In this document: one piece after another, positions 37,686 to 46,614 of the stretch
How the letters are laid out: each line of letters starts with the position of its first letter
Numbering within the stretch: the stretch's first letter is position 1
NCBI RefSeq assembly: GCF_000340885.1
Contig: NC_020291.1
Location: 4,649,001 to 4,713,000, forward strand
DNA from: Clostridium saccharoperbutylacetonicum N1-4(HMT)
Lineage (GTDB): Bacteria > Bacillota > Clostridia > Clostridiales > Clostridiaceae
Direction: 5' to 3'
Length of the DNA: 64,000 nt
The notes under the pieces: generated by a model
Databases searched by the model: none
What the model saw: only the letters and a program-made list of their open reading frames with translations
What the model was told of the DNA's origin: nothing
Translations under genes and position numbers: made by a program

Positions 37686-40229
37686 TTAACTATATTCAAA
37701 AGTAATCTCATAAAAATTGACCTCATGTGGTGAAAGACAGCTTTCAAGCCTTAGTTCTTCTATACTCTCAACATAAAAAACAGTTTGCTTAGGTATACAA
37801 ATTTGTTTTAAATAATCAATTTCATCTTTTTTAATGTTAAAAATAGCATTCATATTAAGCCATTCATCGAAGATACTTCCGTGTTCTCTATTTAAAACAT
37901 ACTTTTTTATACGATATCGCCCCTTTTTAACTCCTTTTAACAAAATAGAAAAATTCAAATTTTCTTGATTTTCATAAATATTATAATATTGTTCTAAAGT
38001 CACGGGTGTTTCTTCACTTAAACAGTAAAAATAATCAAAATGTTTATAATTATAGGTGATGATTTCAAAGTTATATAAGGATTTCTTGGTTATTATATAT
38101 CCATCACCTTTTTGTACTAAATCATTCCCCAGTTTTCCTAACATTTCATAAGCATAAAAACCTGGTTTATTAATTCCATTAGCACTTATGAGTCCCATAT
38201 CTCCATAAAGCAAATTTTTTGAATCCTTCAATTCTCCTGAAACATCTGAGCAAAACCAATATCCAAAACTATCAGTTTCATCTAAATTGTCTAATATATT
38301 TTTAGCAATAAATGCAGCCTTAAAGGTAGTATCATTAGCTGGATGACGATGCGATATACTTGAATTATATTCTGTAACATGTATTTCTGGAATATTTACT
38401 TCTGCTTCCTTCACCATTTTACGTATTTTATCTAATTTTAATTTTGAATAATTTCTGTCTTTAGATGGTAAAAGATGATTTAAATATTCTCCTTCATCAT
38501 TTTTATAGGCCTTACTCCCTATATTATTTCTTTTACTTAATTTTTCAGCCTTGCTATCTTCAATTAATTCATATGGATATATTGATATTGATAAGAAATC
38601 CAGCTTAGTACTTGTTTTCTTTACTTGTTTCAAAAATTCATTAAACTGTTTCATATTTACTTCTGGATTAAACCCCGGTCCACCAATTTTAGCCTCTGGC
38701 ACAATTTCTTTTATCATATTGTAATAATTTTGGAAAGTATTTAAATAATTTTCAAAGTGTCCACTCCAGAAAACATAATCATTATCTCCTTCTTTCCAAA
38801 TTTCAAAATACCACTGTGAAACTTCATTTATTCCATACCTATTGATACAGTGAAACATAAATTTTTCTAATAAATCTAAAGCTTCTTTTAAAGTTTTCTG
38901 CTTTTCTGAGGAATTTCTAAAATACATTACTTTGTCAGAAACAAGATTTAGCACCTTAGCTTTATTCCCCAATTCAATAAATGGTTTTAGGTTAATACTA
39001 TATAAAAAGTCTATAAGCTTATCAATTTTAGTAAAATTGTAATTCACCTCATTTATATTCTCATCTCCATAACTAAGCATCTCATCACTAAAAATCCCTT
39101 GAAATCTTGCATATTTAAATTTAATTTTATTTTGAATATCTGTTAAGTGCTGCTGCAAATCTGATCTTAAGCCATCTTGAGCGTATCCTAAATTTATTAG
39201 ATTTCTCCAAGTATGCGCTATAGGCTTTGAGGTATAAATATCCGCTTCTACATTTATATTATTTATTTCTTTATAATCAACAATCTTTTTCTCATCTTTT
39301 TCATCTTCCACATATCTTGTTAATTTTTCAACAGCTTGATTATAATCAACCTTTGTTACTTCCGATTCCACTTTTTCACTAGCATTAGTTTTTATTTGTT
39401 TTTTTCTAACTTGGCTTCTATACTCTGCTGGAGTTGTATCATATACTTCTTTAAATATTTTGTTAAAAGCAACTAAGTTAGGAAATCCGTTATTCATTGC
39501 AATTTTAGTCACTGAAATATCTGTACGAATAAGTTCTTTTACTGCTTGGGCCAATCGAAACTCATTTAAATATTTTGAAAAAGTCATCCCCATATGAATC
39601 TTAAAAAATTTAGATAAATATTCAGGTGTTAAGTATTGAGAATCTGCAACATCTTGCAATGATATCTGTTGATAATAATTTTGTTTAATGTATGAAACTA
39701 TTTTATTTATACGATCAGTATATTTGCTATTTTTAATATCTAAACTTTGCATTTTATAGTCATCTGCAATTACAAAATGAACATTTAACAAATATATTAA
39801 ATCATACAATAATGACATTATTTTATAATCATAACCATATTCTCTATTTGAATATTCATACATGACTTTTGCCAAAATGCTTCTAATATCATCATAATGC
39901 TCATTATCATTAATAGAAGAATTACATAAAAATAAACTTTGTTCTCTTTTTACTACATCATTAAAGAAATCATTATCAATTTCCATTAATAAAATAAGAT
40001 TTTCTTCTTCACCATAAATTTCAAAAACATCTCCATTATTTATTAATATCACATCTGATTCTGACAACTTGTATTTTTGATTGTTTATTATTACTTCCAA
40101 TTCTCCTTTTAAAACAAATAAAAATTCCACATTTTTTTGAATATTAGAAGAAATTTTTTTAACCTTGTTCAAAAAAATCATTACTGGCAAATTACTATTT
40201 TCATTAGTACTTTGTCTTATATTGCTCAT
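37686..40229 (-). CDS. AraC-GH39 fusion protein (intact)
   Basis: An 847-residue fusion. A cupin-like N-terminal sensor (about 15-95) is followed by an AraC DNA-binding domain (about 170-275; ISLQDVADSQYLTPEYLSKF, FNKIFKEVYDTTPAEYR), a linker and a GH39-like domain (about 340-760). In the GH39 part the usual WNEP acid/base motif is FEIWKEGD: the acid E480 is kept but Asn is replaced by Lys. The nucleophile position is E620 in HVTEYNSS. No signal peptide. This suggests a cytoplasmic transcription factor that uses a GH39 module to bind or process a glycoside. Second gene after TetR (19-bp gap). Paralogues are at 13799-16328 (broken) and 53155-55575. Confidence 0.85.
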   Translation of the reverse strand: MSNIRQSTNENSNLPVMIFLNKVKKISSNIQKNVEFLFVLKGELEVIINNQKYKLSESDVILINNGDVFEIYGEEENLILLMEIDNDFFNDVVKREQSLFLCNSSINDNEHYDDIRSILAKVMYEYSNREYGYDYKIMSLLYDLIYLLNVHFVIADDYKMQSLDIKNSKYTDRINKIVSYIKQNYYQQISLQDVADSQYLTPEYLSKFFKIHMGMTFSKYLNEFRLAQAVKELIRTDISVTKIAMNNGFPNLVAFNKIFKEVYDTTPAEYRSQVRKKQIKTNASEKVESEVTKVDYNQAVEKLTRYVEDEKDEKKIVDYKEINNINVEADIYTSKPIAHTWRNLINLGYAQDGLRSDLQQHLTDIQNKIKFKYARFQGIFSDEMLSYGDENINEVNYNFTKIDKLIDFLYSINLKPFIELGNKAKVLNLVSDKVMYFRNSSEKQKTLKEALDLLEKFMFHCINRYGINEVSQWYFEIWKEGDNDYVFWSGHFENYLNTFQNYYNMIKEIVPEAKIGGPGFNPEVNMKQFNEFLKQVKKTSTKLDFLSISIYPYELIEDSKAEKLSKRNNIGSKAYKNDEGEYLNHLLPSKDRNYSKLKLDKIRKMVKEAEVNIPEIHVTEYNSSISHRHPANDTTFKAAFIAKNILDNLDETDSFGYWFCSDVSGELKDSKNLLYGDMGLISANGINKPGFYAYEMLGKLGNDLVQKGDGYIITKKSLYNFEIITYNYKHFDYFYCLSEETPVTLEQYYNIYENQENLNFSILLKGVKKGRYRIKKYVLNREHGSIFDEWLNMNAIFNIKKDEIDYLKQICIPKQTVFYVESIEELRLESCLSPHEVNFYEITFEYS

Positions 40230-40248
40230 ATTTCACACTCCTTTAAAG

Positions 40249-40902
40249 TTAATTACACACATTTTCAATAGACTTTATAAGTGTATCAACAACTTCAAAT
40301 GAAATTTCTTCAAACGTAATAGGTTCATATTCAAAAGTTATTGGACTATAACTCATTCTTTGAAGCAATCCCATAACAGTTTGGTATATATACATTCCTG
40401 TCTTAGGAAGATTTATATCTTCTTTTAAAGATCTATCCTTAATTCCTTTTTCTAAAGCGTACTTAAGCAAACTTTGATTATAATCCTCTTTTGTAAAACT
40501 TTTATATTTTAATTTCAATTCTTCATTTAAATCATGAGAACTATAATAAAGATCAAATGAAACTATAAATTTCATTTCCTCCTTATGCTCTTTTGCAAAG
40601 TTTATCCAGGCATAAAGCACTGATTTCAAACTTTCCTTTCCATTGGAGCTAAAATCACTTTTTTCTTTTATAAACATCAGCATACTCTTTAATATATCCA
40701 TTTGCACTTCGAATATTAATTCATCCATTATATTAAAATATTTATAAAAAGTAACCCTGCTTACTCCAGCTATATTACAAATATCAGTTATTTTTACATC
40801 ATGAAAACTATGTTTCAAAAACAATTCTTTTCCTGTTTCAAGAATTTCTTCTCGATTTTTATTACTAATATTTAAATGCCAATTATTATTCATTTGTTCC
40901 AC
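40249..40902 (-). CDS. TetR-family regulator
   Basis: A 217-residue regulator. The N-terminal helix-turn-helix (residues about 16-62; ILETGKELFLKHSFHDVKIT, DICNIAGVSRVTFYKYF) is clear. The C-terminal ligand domain is all-helical, as usual for TetR. First gene of an operon with the AraC-GH39 fusion. Its promoter overlaps two identical-type palindromes (41027-41072), so autoregulation is likely. The inducer is unknown, perhaps a glycoside or aglycone given the neighbours. Confidence 0.88.
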   Translation of the reverse strand: MEQMNNNWHLNISNKNREEILETGKELFLKHSFHDVKITDICNIAGVSRVTFYKYFNIMDELIFEVQMDILKSMLMFIKEKSDFSSNGKESLKSVLYAWINFAKEHKEEMKFIVSFDLYYSSHDLNEELKLKYKSFTKEDYNQSLLKYALEKGIKDRSLKEDINLPKTGMYIYQTVMGLLQRMSYSPITFEYEPITFEEISFEVVDTLIKSIENVCN

Positions 40903-41026
40903 CTATCCATTACTTTATTACAGTTTTTATTTTTTAGTTAAATAAGGTAACAAAATCATTAACTATTGTTAACCTTTACAAAATCAATATCAAAAAATTC
41001 TTGCTTTAAACAATTCATATTAACCC

Positions 41027-41072
41027 TTTACATCTTGTAAATAATTATACACTGAACTTTACACCATGTAAA
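41027..41072 (-). promoter_or_regulatory. TetR/AraC-GH39 promoter with two palindromic operators
   Basis: Reverse strand -35 TTTACA (41072-41067), exactly 17 nt, then -10 TATAAT (41049-41044). Two perfect inverted repeats TTTACA-N3-TGTAAA lie at 41058-41072 (over the -35) and 41027-41041 (over the start site), with centres 31 bp apart, close to three helical turns. This is the pattern expected for cooperative TetR autorepression. Confidence 0.75.
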
Positions 41073-41096
41073 TGGCAATAAACTTACATTTTTATA

Positions 41097-41177
41097 TGAA
41101 TTCACCAATTGATTTTCGTACTTAGCCTCATATTGATTAGGTGATAAATATTCACAATGATTATGTTTTTTAAAAAG
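41097..41177 (-). pseudogene. C-terminal fragment of an IS3-family transposase
   Basis: Reverse strand reads LFKKHNHCEYLSPNQYEAKY followed by ENQLVNS, resembling the end of the integrase-core transposases of IS3-type elements (YLSPxxYExKY). The rest of the element is missing. The frame continues to a stop inside the TetR promoter region, so the insertion relic abuts that promoter. Confidence 0.45.
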
Positions 41178-41240
41178 CATCTATGTAGTTAAATCCCAAT
41201 GGATATGCATGATTATAATCTAAAATTTAAAATCTATTTA

Positions 41241-41277
41241 ATTAAAAGTAGCAATCTCCTTTTAAGAAACTGCTACC
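41241..41277 (-). terminator. Terminator after the flavoprotein gene
   Basis: Reverse strand GTAGCA pairs with TGCTAC across a loop containing AAAAGGAG, then TTTTAATT. It lies 16 nt past the stop. Confidence 0.6.
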
Positions 41278-41292
41278 CATATTAAAAATACC

Positions 41293-42264
41293 TTATTCGT
41301 TTATATATTTTTCGAAGTTCTTATAAACTTCCATTCTCTTATCTAAAAGTTCTTTGTTTGCCATTATTTTTGGTGCACAGATTGCTCCAAACCCTTGTAT
41401 TTCTGCAGTGTGCTCACGAAGACCTGCAAATGTACCTCTAGCTCTGGCTTGCTGAGCATCAGAGAAGGTTACTTTTAACTTTTCTCCTTCAATTGCAATC
41501 TTACCTTCAATTCCGCATATTGGACATTCTACTGTAGTTGTCCCATTAACTGTTAAAAGGTTTTGATGGCATACTGGACATGTTCCTTCTTTACCAAACC
41601 ATGCAATATCCTTATCATCTTTTCCATAAGCTTCTGAAGTTTGTTTACCCAATTCATGAATTTCAGACATCATTTTATCATCTAGGATTGGATTAGCTCT
41701 TGTTCCCATTCCTGATGCATCGTAATTTCCAATAACTTTCATCATTGCAGGAAAGCCAAAAAGATGCATAGTTGATGTACCCATAGATACCCAATTTGGT
41801 GTAATTGCTCCACCAACTGAAATATAAGACACATAACGTTTTTTCAATCTTTCTTGTTGATATGCGTCTGGATCTCCAGGAGCCTCCCCATTTCTTCTCT
41901 TATCTAGTACCCAGTTAATTGCAGATACATCATGACGACAAGAAAATCTATCAACGAAATTTTTAAATTGACCAACTGGTTGTAGTACATATACTGGTGC
42001 ACCTACAATCAAGCAGTCAGCTTCACGAATTGCTTCTTCTACCATTTGTAAATCATCTTTAACTATACAGTCATTGTCTTTACCGTTTTCAAGACTTCTT
42101 GAGCAAGCACCGCATCCTATACAACGATCAATTGTAAGATTGTTTGTGTTGATAAATCTTATTTCTGCATCTGGTGCACCTTTTTTTGCCCCAAAAAGTG
42201 CTTCCTTTACTAAAATATCTGTATTGCAATTTTTTCTTCCAAATGATAATCCTAAAACTTTCAT
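41293..42264 (-). CDS. Iron-sulfur flavoprotein/NAD(P)H-dependent FMN reductase family, with zinc ribbon
   Basis: A 323-residue flavodoxin-fold protein. GLSFGRKNCNTDILVKEAL is the FMN-phosphate loop. CIGCGACSRSLENGKDNDC supplies cysteines like those of archaeal-type iron-sulfur flavoproteins. VGAPVYVLQPVGQFKNFVDR is the second flavin loop. A C-terminal insert has CPVC and CPIC pairs (probable zinc ribbon), unusual for simple reductases. A redox role on a quinone or aromatic aglycone is possible since the region handles glycosides, but no substrate can be read. Divergent from ThuA. Confidence 0.7.
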   Translation of the reverse strand: MKVLGLSFGRKNCNTDILVKEALFGAKKGAPDAEIRFINTNNLTIDRCIGCGACSRSLENGKDNDCIVKDDLQMVEEAIREADCLIVGAPVYVLQPVGQFKNFVDRFSCRHDVSAINWVLDKRRNGEAPGDPDAYQQERLKKRYVSYISVGGAITPNWVSMGTSTMHLFGFPAMMKVIGNYDASGMGTRANPILDDKMMSEIHELGKQTSEAYGKDDKDIAWFGKEGTCPVCHQNLLTVNGTTTVECPICGIEGKIAIEGEKLKVTFSDAQQARARGTFAGLREHTAEIQGFGAICAPKIMANKELLDKRMEVYKNFEKYINE

Positions 42265-42490
42265 AATTTAAAACTCCTCTTTCTTTTATAACTAATTTTT
42301 GTTTATATATGTTACTTTAACAATTAACAATGATTGAAAAAGTTCTGAAAGAATTCCTTCAATCGATAATTGATAATTTATCATTTATAATAAATTCTTA
42401 CTATTTAATTATAAATTTTAATGTACATGTATTCATTAAGTTATTTAACCAATTTTAATCGATATTTTGACTTTATTAATTATCTATTTG

Positions 42491-42545
42491 AATAAAAAAT
42501 AAAGACATCAAAAATGCCCCCTACTATTTTTGATATCTTTATTAT
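42491..42545. terminator. Orphan terminator-like hairpin between divergent promoters
   Basis: A 15-bp stem with one mismatch (AAAGACATCAAAAAT at 42501-42515 and ATTTTTGATATCTTT at 42526-42540) is flanked by T-rich sequence on both strands. No gene ends here: the flavoprotein starts leftward at 42264 and ThuA rightward at 42831. It may be the tail of a lost gene or a leader attenuator for ThuA. The remainder of 42265-42830 shows nothing else I can assign. Confidence 0.55.
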
Positions 42546-42830
42546 TTTTATATTAATTTTCCTCTTTTAAAAGGAAAAAATCAAATATGAATATAGTTTG
42601 GTTTAATTATATAATGACTATATGGTGTTGGCATAAAAAAGCAACATCATCACCTTGAAAAATCTATATATTTTGTAGTGACAACTCCATATAAATACTT
42701 AACACTGATGAAACTATCAGCAGTTTCTACGAAATGTAAATTTTTCAACGAACTAAAGTTTCACATGAAAAGGTATACAGCTTTTTTCTTTGAACTTGAT
42801 GAGTTAAAAATATATACTGGAGGGTTTGTA

Positions 42831-43661
42831 ATGAAAAAATTGAATGTATTGCTGGTAACAGGTTTACTTACAGCAGAACATCAGGGACGTTTAATCACAC
42901 TGCGTCTCAGAGAATTATTAGAAGCAACAGGACGTTTTCATGTTGCAATTGTGGAAGAGTTCCGTAATGTGACACCAGGATTTTTAGAGCCTTATGATGT
43001 GCTCTTTGTAGACTATGATGGAAAAACCTGGCCAACAGACCATGCACGTAGATTTGGAGAACAGAGCGAAGCTGCCGTTTATGATTTTGTTTCAAAAGGA
43101 AAAGGAATTGTATTTTATCACTCTTCAATCTGGGTCGATGCAGACTGGCCAGATGAGTGGAGAAAACTTTTAGGTGGCTATTGCGCTATGGAAAAAGGAT
43201 GCAGAAGATGTCCAAAAGATGATCACTTCGTTGAGACCATGGACGAGAATCATCCAATTACTAAAGGAATAGATAAGAAGTGGATGAACGTTTTTGATGA
43301 TTTATTCACACAGCTAATCATTCATCCAGAAGCAAAAGTTCATGTACTAGCATCTATTTATGATGATGTGGAAAATTACAGAATTCCTGGATTCCCGCCA
43401 CCACATCATCCTGTTGACATTCCAGATGGAAAACTTGAGAATATGGCTGGGGTGAATGAGTATACACCGGTAATCTGGACAAATGAATATGGAACAGGAC
43501 GTGTATTTGCTACATCTATTGGACATTGGGAAGCGCTTGATCGATTTAATTTCATTACTATGCTTGTTCGTGGTGTGGAGTGGGCTGCTACTGGTGAAGT
43601 TACATTGGAGAAGCCAGATCGTTCTGGAGACAACCGATTGAAATTGTTTCCATATTATTAA
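42831..43661 (+). CDS. ThuA-like domain protein
   Basis: Start at ATG 42831, since GGAGGG lies 9 nt upstream and the product then begins MKKLNVLLVTG; the longer frame from 42678 has no SD. The 276-residue protein has the ThuA fold (class I glutamine amidotransferase-like): GIVFYHSSIW, HPITKGIDKKW, NEYGTGRVFATSIGHWEALD. ThuA proteins work with Gfo/Idh/MocA enzymes in 3-keto-disaccharide metabolism (ThuAB). With three such dehydrogenases here a role in 3-oxo-glycoside processing is plausible. Codon use (CGT, CTG, ACC) looks richer in GC than the neighbours, suggesting a different origin. It is one of the few plus-strand genes in this half. Confidence 0.8.
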   Translation: MKKLNVLLVTGLLTAEHQGRLITLRLRELLEATGRFHVAIVEEFRNVTPGFLEPYDVLFVDYDGKTWPTDHARRFGEQSEAAVYDFVSKGKGIVFYHSSIWVDADWPDEWRKLLGGYCAMEKGCRRCPKDDHFVETMDENHPITKGIDKKWMNVFDDLFTQLIIHPEAKVHVLASIYDDVENYRIPGFPPPHHPVDIPDGKLENMAGVNEYTPVIWTNEYGTGRVFATSIGHWEALDRFNFITMLVRGVEWAATGEVTLEKPDRSGDNRLKLFPYY

Positions 43662-43715
43662 AGAAATGAACTGTCACACTATAATGGTGGCGTACAATAA
43701 AATACATAAATTTAA

Positions 43716-43750
43716 ATCGCCGGAAATATTTTGACCGGCGATATCTTTTT
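43716..43750 (+). terminator. Terminator after ThuA
   Basis: ATCGCCGG pairs with CCGGCGAT, followed by ATCTTTTTG. The stem is unusually GC-rich for this genome, like the gene it follows. Confidence 0.85.
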
Positions 43751-43904
43751 GTTCAAAACTTCTTAATAATAATATTATTATCAGTTATAAATGAATTTAA
43801 AGTTATATTTTGTAATTTTAGGAATACTTTCCTTGGCACTCCTAAAATATTCACAATACAAGTTAAGCTAATTGTTTCCATATCTTTAGTCTAACTTTGT
43901 TATT

Positions 43905-46160
43905 TTACCTTGTTTTGTATTTTTTTACTCTACCATCATTAATAATACCATTAAAATCTAAACCATATGAAAAGTCGTAAACATTTCCTAATTCATCTTT
44001 ATAACATTCCATATCATGAGGTACATCTTCACATTGATTTTCTACAGTTTCCATATTAATTGGCATTTGAAATGGTAATAATCCGCTTGGATTAAATTTT
44101 CCACTTACAATATCCATTACTGCTTGAGTTTGCACACCAAACTCTACTATTATTCCATCTACATACTTTTCAAACTCTGCTACTACTGTTGGATTTGTCA
44201 TATTTATAGACACTATTACTAGTTTCTTTCCCATAACTTCTTTTGTTTCAAGTATTATATCCAAGTCCGCTTCATTGCTTGCATAATTAGTTTTATTTAA
44301 GTATGATCTATTAGCTGATATTTCTAGGGGATCTCCTCCAGCTATACTTTTTTCTCTAGTAGTTAATGATGTATATTTTCTATATTGCAAGCTAATTGGT
44401 AGGTACCCATCTTCTTTTGTATATCCTACTGTTTTTGGTGATTCTATAAATACAATTGAAAATTCAGCATCCTTTGGAGTTTCAACTACATCATAATACT
44501 TTTCAATAATAGCTTTATTTACAGGCTCCTTTTCATATGCTGGTATTATATTTCCAAACCAGTCTTTACTTTCTTTAATTCTCCTCTTTGGTATATAAAC
44601 TCTTTTTCTTTCTTTTATTGGAATAATGTTTTCTTTATTTTTTAGCATGACAATGGATTTTAACTGAGCATTATATCCAGCTTGCATAAATTCAGAATTT
44701 CCAACTATTTCTTTAGATTTTTCAGCATCAACATAAGGATTTTCAAACAGCCCAGTTCTAAACAAATTCAATAATAATCTTACAGCTGATTTTTCAAATC
44801 TGCTGCGCATGAACTCTTCTCCATGTTCCTTTACGCCAATTTCATAAGCTTTAATTACAGGATCTACTTGGTTATTGCCTCCAAATTGATCCACGCCTGC
44901 CATTAATGCCTTGTAATGCCTTTCTTCTACTGAAAGGTTCTCTACACCCCAGCACTTTCCAGATATAAATGCATCCATTTCTTTATTGTCTTCTGTTATT
45001 GCCCAATCTGTACATACAACACCATTATAATTATATTTTTCTCTTAATAAGTCATTAATAATATACTTACTATAGGAATTCCCTACATTTTCATTATTTT
45101 TCTTATCTTGATCATAAGAAATCGTGTAATACGGCATTACTGCTGAGGCTGTATTTGTTTTTCCTTTTAACTTAAAGGCACCTTCAACAAAAGGCTTTAA
45201 ATGCTCCTGAAAATTATTACCTGGATAAACAGCAAATTTACCATAAGCATAGTGGGCATCACGTCCACTTTCACCACTACCACCACCTGGCCAATGTTTA
45301 ACCATTGCATTTACACTTTCAAAGCCCCAGCCATGATTTATTTCAAATTCTCCAATAGATGTTTGAAATCCATCACAATAAGCTTCTGCTAAATTAGCTG
45401 ATAAAGTTGAATCTTCTCCAAAAGTTCCATTAAATCGCATCCATCTTGGTTCTGTTGCTATATCTACTTGAGGAGATAAAGCTGTTGTTATACCTAACGA
45501 TCTATATTCTTTAGCAGCTATACTACCAAAATTTCTCACTAATTCTGCATCAAAGGTAGCAGCAAGACCTAAAGGTTCTGGCCATTTTGAAATATCTCCT
45601 CCTGCTCCAGCATTAAATTCAGTATCACTACTAGTTCCATGTCTTGGATCTGTAGATATATTGACAGGGATACCAAGAGATAGTCCTTCCGAAAATGCTT
45701 GTACATTATTATTCCACATAGCTCCAATTTCTGAATTTTCTATTACAGTAATTAATATATGCCTTAGATTATCATTTTTTAAAAATTCCATCTGCTGATC
45801 AGTTAAATCAATTATTTTAGCATCACTTTCATGTAATTTCTTGCCTTTATAAGTTCCTGCAAACATTTTTGCAAATGGATCATCACTGCTTGAAATAGCT
45901 TGATGTCCACTATAAAGCATCAGGCCAGCTATTTGCCTAATTGTCATTTTACTTGCTAAATCTTTAGCCCTTTCTTCTGCTGGCAATCTCCAATCTTCAT
46001 ACTTTTCCAGCTTCCCGCTTCTGCTTAAATTTTTAAAAGTAAAACCATCTTCTTCAATTATTTTAATATTTGACTTTGGTGAATAAGCTATATTTTGTCC
46101 ACCTTCATTTAAAATAAGATTATATCCTTCTTTTTTAATTTTCTTCCATTTTTTAATCAT
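43905..46160 (-). CDS. GH3 glycoside hydrolase 2
   Basis: A 751-residue GH3 enzyme of a group distant from the one at 27785-30037. IPVNISTDPRHG, VKHWPGGG (K287-H288 region) and VVCTDWAIT (nucleophile D385) are present. The C-terminal alpha/beta sandwich is recognisable (VIVSINMTNPTVVAEFEKYVDGIIVEFG). No signal peptide. It has its own promoter (46345-46392) with the element shared with both deglycosidase units, so it may remove O-linked sugars from the same plant glycosides. A 15-codon ORF with strong SD lies just upstream in the leader. Confidence 0.88.
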   Translation of the reverse strand: MIKKWKKIKKEGYNLILNEGGQNIAYSPKSNIKIIEEDGFTFKNLSRSGKLEKYEDWRLPAEERAKDLASKMTIRQIAGLMLYSGHQAISSSDDPFAKMFAGTYKGKKLHESDAKIIDLTDQQMEFLKNDNLRHILITVIENSEIGAMWNNNVQAFSEGLSLGIPVNISTDPRHGTSSDTEFNAGAGGDISKWPEPLGLAATFDAELVRNFGSIAAKEYRSLGITTALSPQVDIATEPRWMRFNGTFGEDSTLSANLAEAYCDGFQTSIGEFEINHGWGFESVNAMVKHWPGGGSGESGRDAHYAYGKFAVYPGNNFQEHLKPFVEGAFKLKGKTNTASAVMPYYTISYDQDKKNNENVGNSYSKYIINDLLREKYNYNGVVCTDWAITEDNKEMDAFISGKCWGVENLSVEERHYKALMAGVDQFGGNNQVDPVIKAYEIGVKEHGEEFMRSRFEKSAVRLLLNLFRTGLFENPYVDAEKSKEIVGNSEFMQAGYNAQLKSIVMLKNKENIIPIKERKRVYIPKRRIKESKDWFGNIIPAYEKEPVNKAIIEKYYDVVETPKDAEFSIVFIESPKTVGYTKEDGYLPISLQYRKYTSLTTREKSIAGGDPLEISANRSYLNKTNYASNEADLDIILETKEVMGKKLVIVSINMTNPTVVAEFEKYVDGIIVEFGVQTQAVMDIVSGKFNPSGLLPFQMPINMETVENQCEDVPHDMECYKDELGNVYDFSYGLDFNGIINDGRVKKYKTR

Positions 46161-46200
46161 AATTCTTAATCCTTTCTATGTGCTCCAGTACCTAATATTA

Positions 46201-46248
46201 TTAAAACGACTCAAGCATGTCATTATTTAAAACAAATATATCACTCAT
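46201..46248 (-). CDS. 15-residue leader ORF before GH3-2
   Basis: Reverse strand ATG 46248 reads MSDIFVLNNDMLESF then TAA. A near-perfect SD (AGGAGGGAG, 46259-46251) precedes it, stronger than that of the GH3 gene. It ends 40 nt before the GH3 start. It may be a leader peptide that couples translation to GH3 expression, or the 5' stub of a deleted gene. Coding status unproven. Confidence 0.4.
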   Translation of the reverse strand: MSDIFVLNNDMLESF

Positions 46249-46344
46249 AACTCCCTCCTAATTTTTCCATATAAATTTTATCATTCTGCTAAAATTAAGT
46301 AAACATTTTCATACAATAAAATACTATATTCACTATTTAATTTA

Positions 46345-46392
46345 TATTATATACTATCTCATATGTAGACGCCTTCTTTTACTTATTCACTT
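46345..46392 (-). promoter_or_regulatory. Shared promoter element, site C (GH3-2)
   Basis: Reverse strand AAGTGAA (46392-46386), AGAAGGCGTCTACA (46377-46364), 12-13 nt, then TATAAT (46351-46346). The distance between the two upstream blocks is exactly that of sites A and B. The central block is a weaker cre match than theirs (13 of 16). The rest of 46249-46614 holds only the symporter 2 terminator. Confidence 0.55.
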
Positions 46393-46568
46393 ATATTTGA
46401 CTTTATTGTTTTTATATGATTTTTTTATGCTTAATGAAAAAAATCTAAAAATTTGATTAGCATTTTTAACTTTTTTGTATAAACAAGTAATTATCTATTT
46501 TACTATACTATTATTTCTCATTTCACCAAATACTATTACTAATATCTATTTCAGCTGTAAATTATTTA

Positions 46569-46595
46569 AGGATTTGAATTATTCATTCAAATCCT
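46569..46595 (-). terminator. Terminator after GPH symporter 2
   Basis: An 11-bp perfect stem (AGGATTTGAAT and ATTCAAATCCT) lies 20 nt past the stop. The T-run is weak (TTAAATAATTT). Confidence 0.6.
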
Positions 46596-46614
46596 CAAAA
46601 TAAAAATTTATCTG

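Noticed and set aside
42541..42830. Possible riboswitch before ThuA
   Set aside because: Small hairpins are present but no conserved riboswitch core was recognised.
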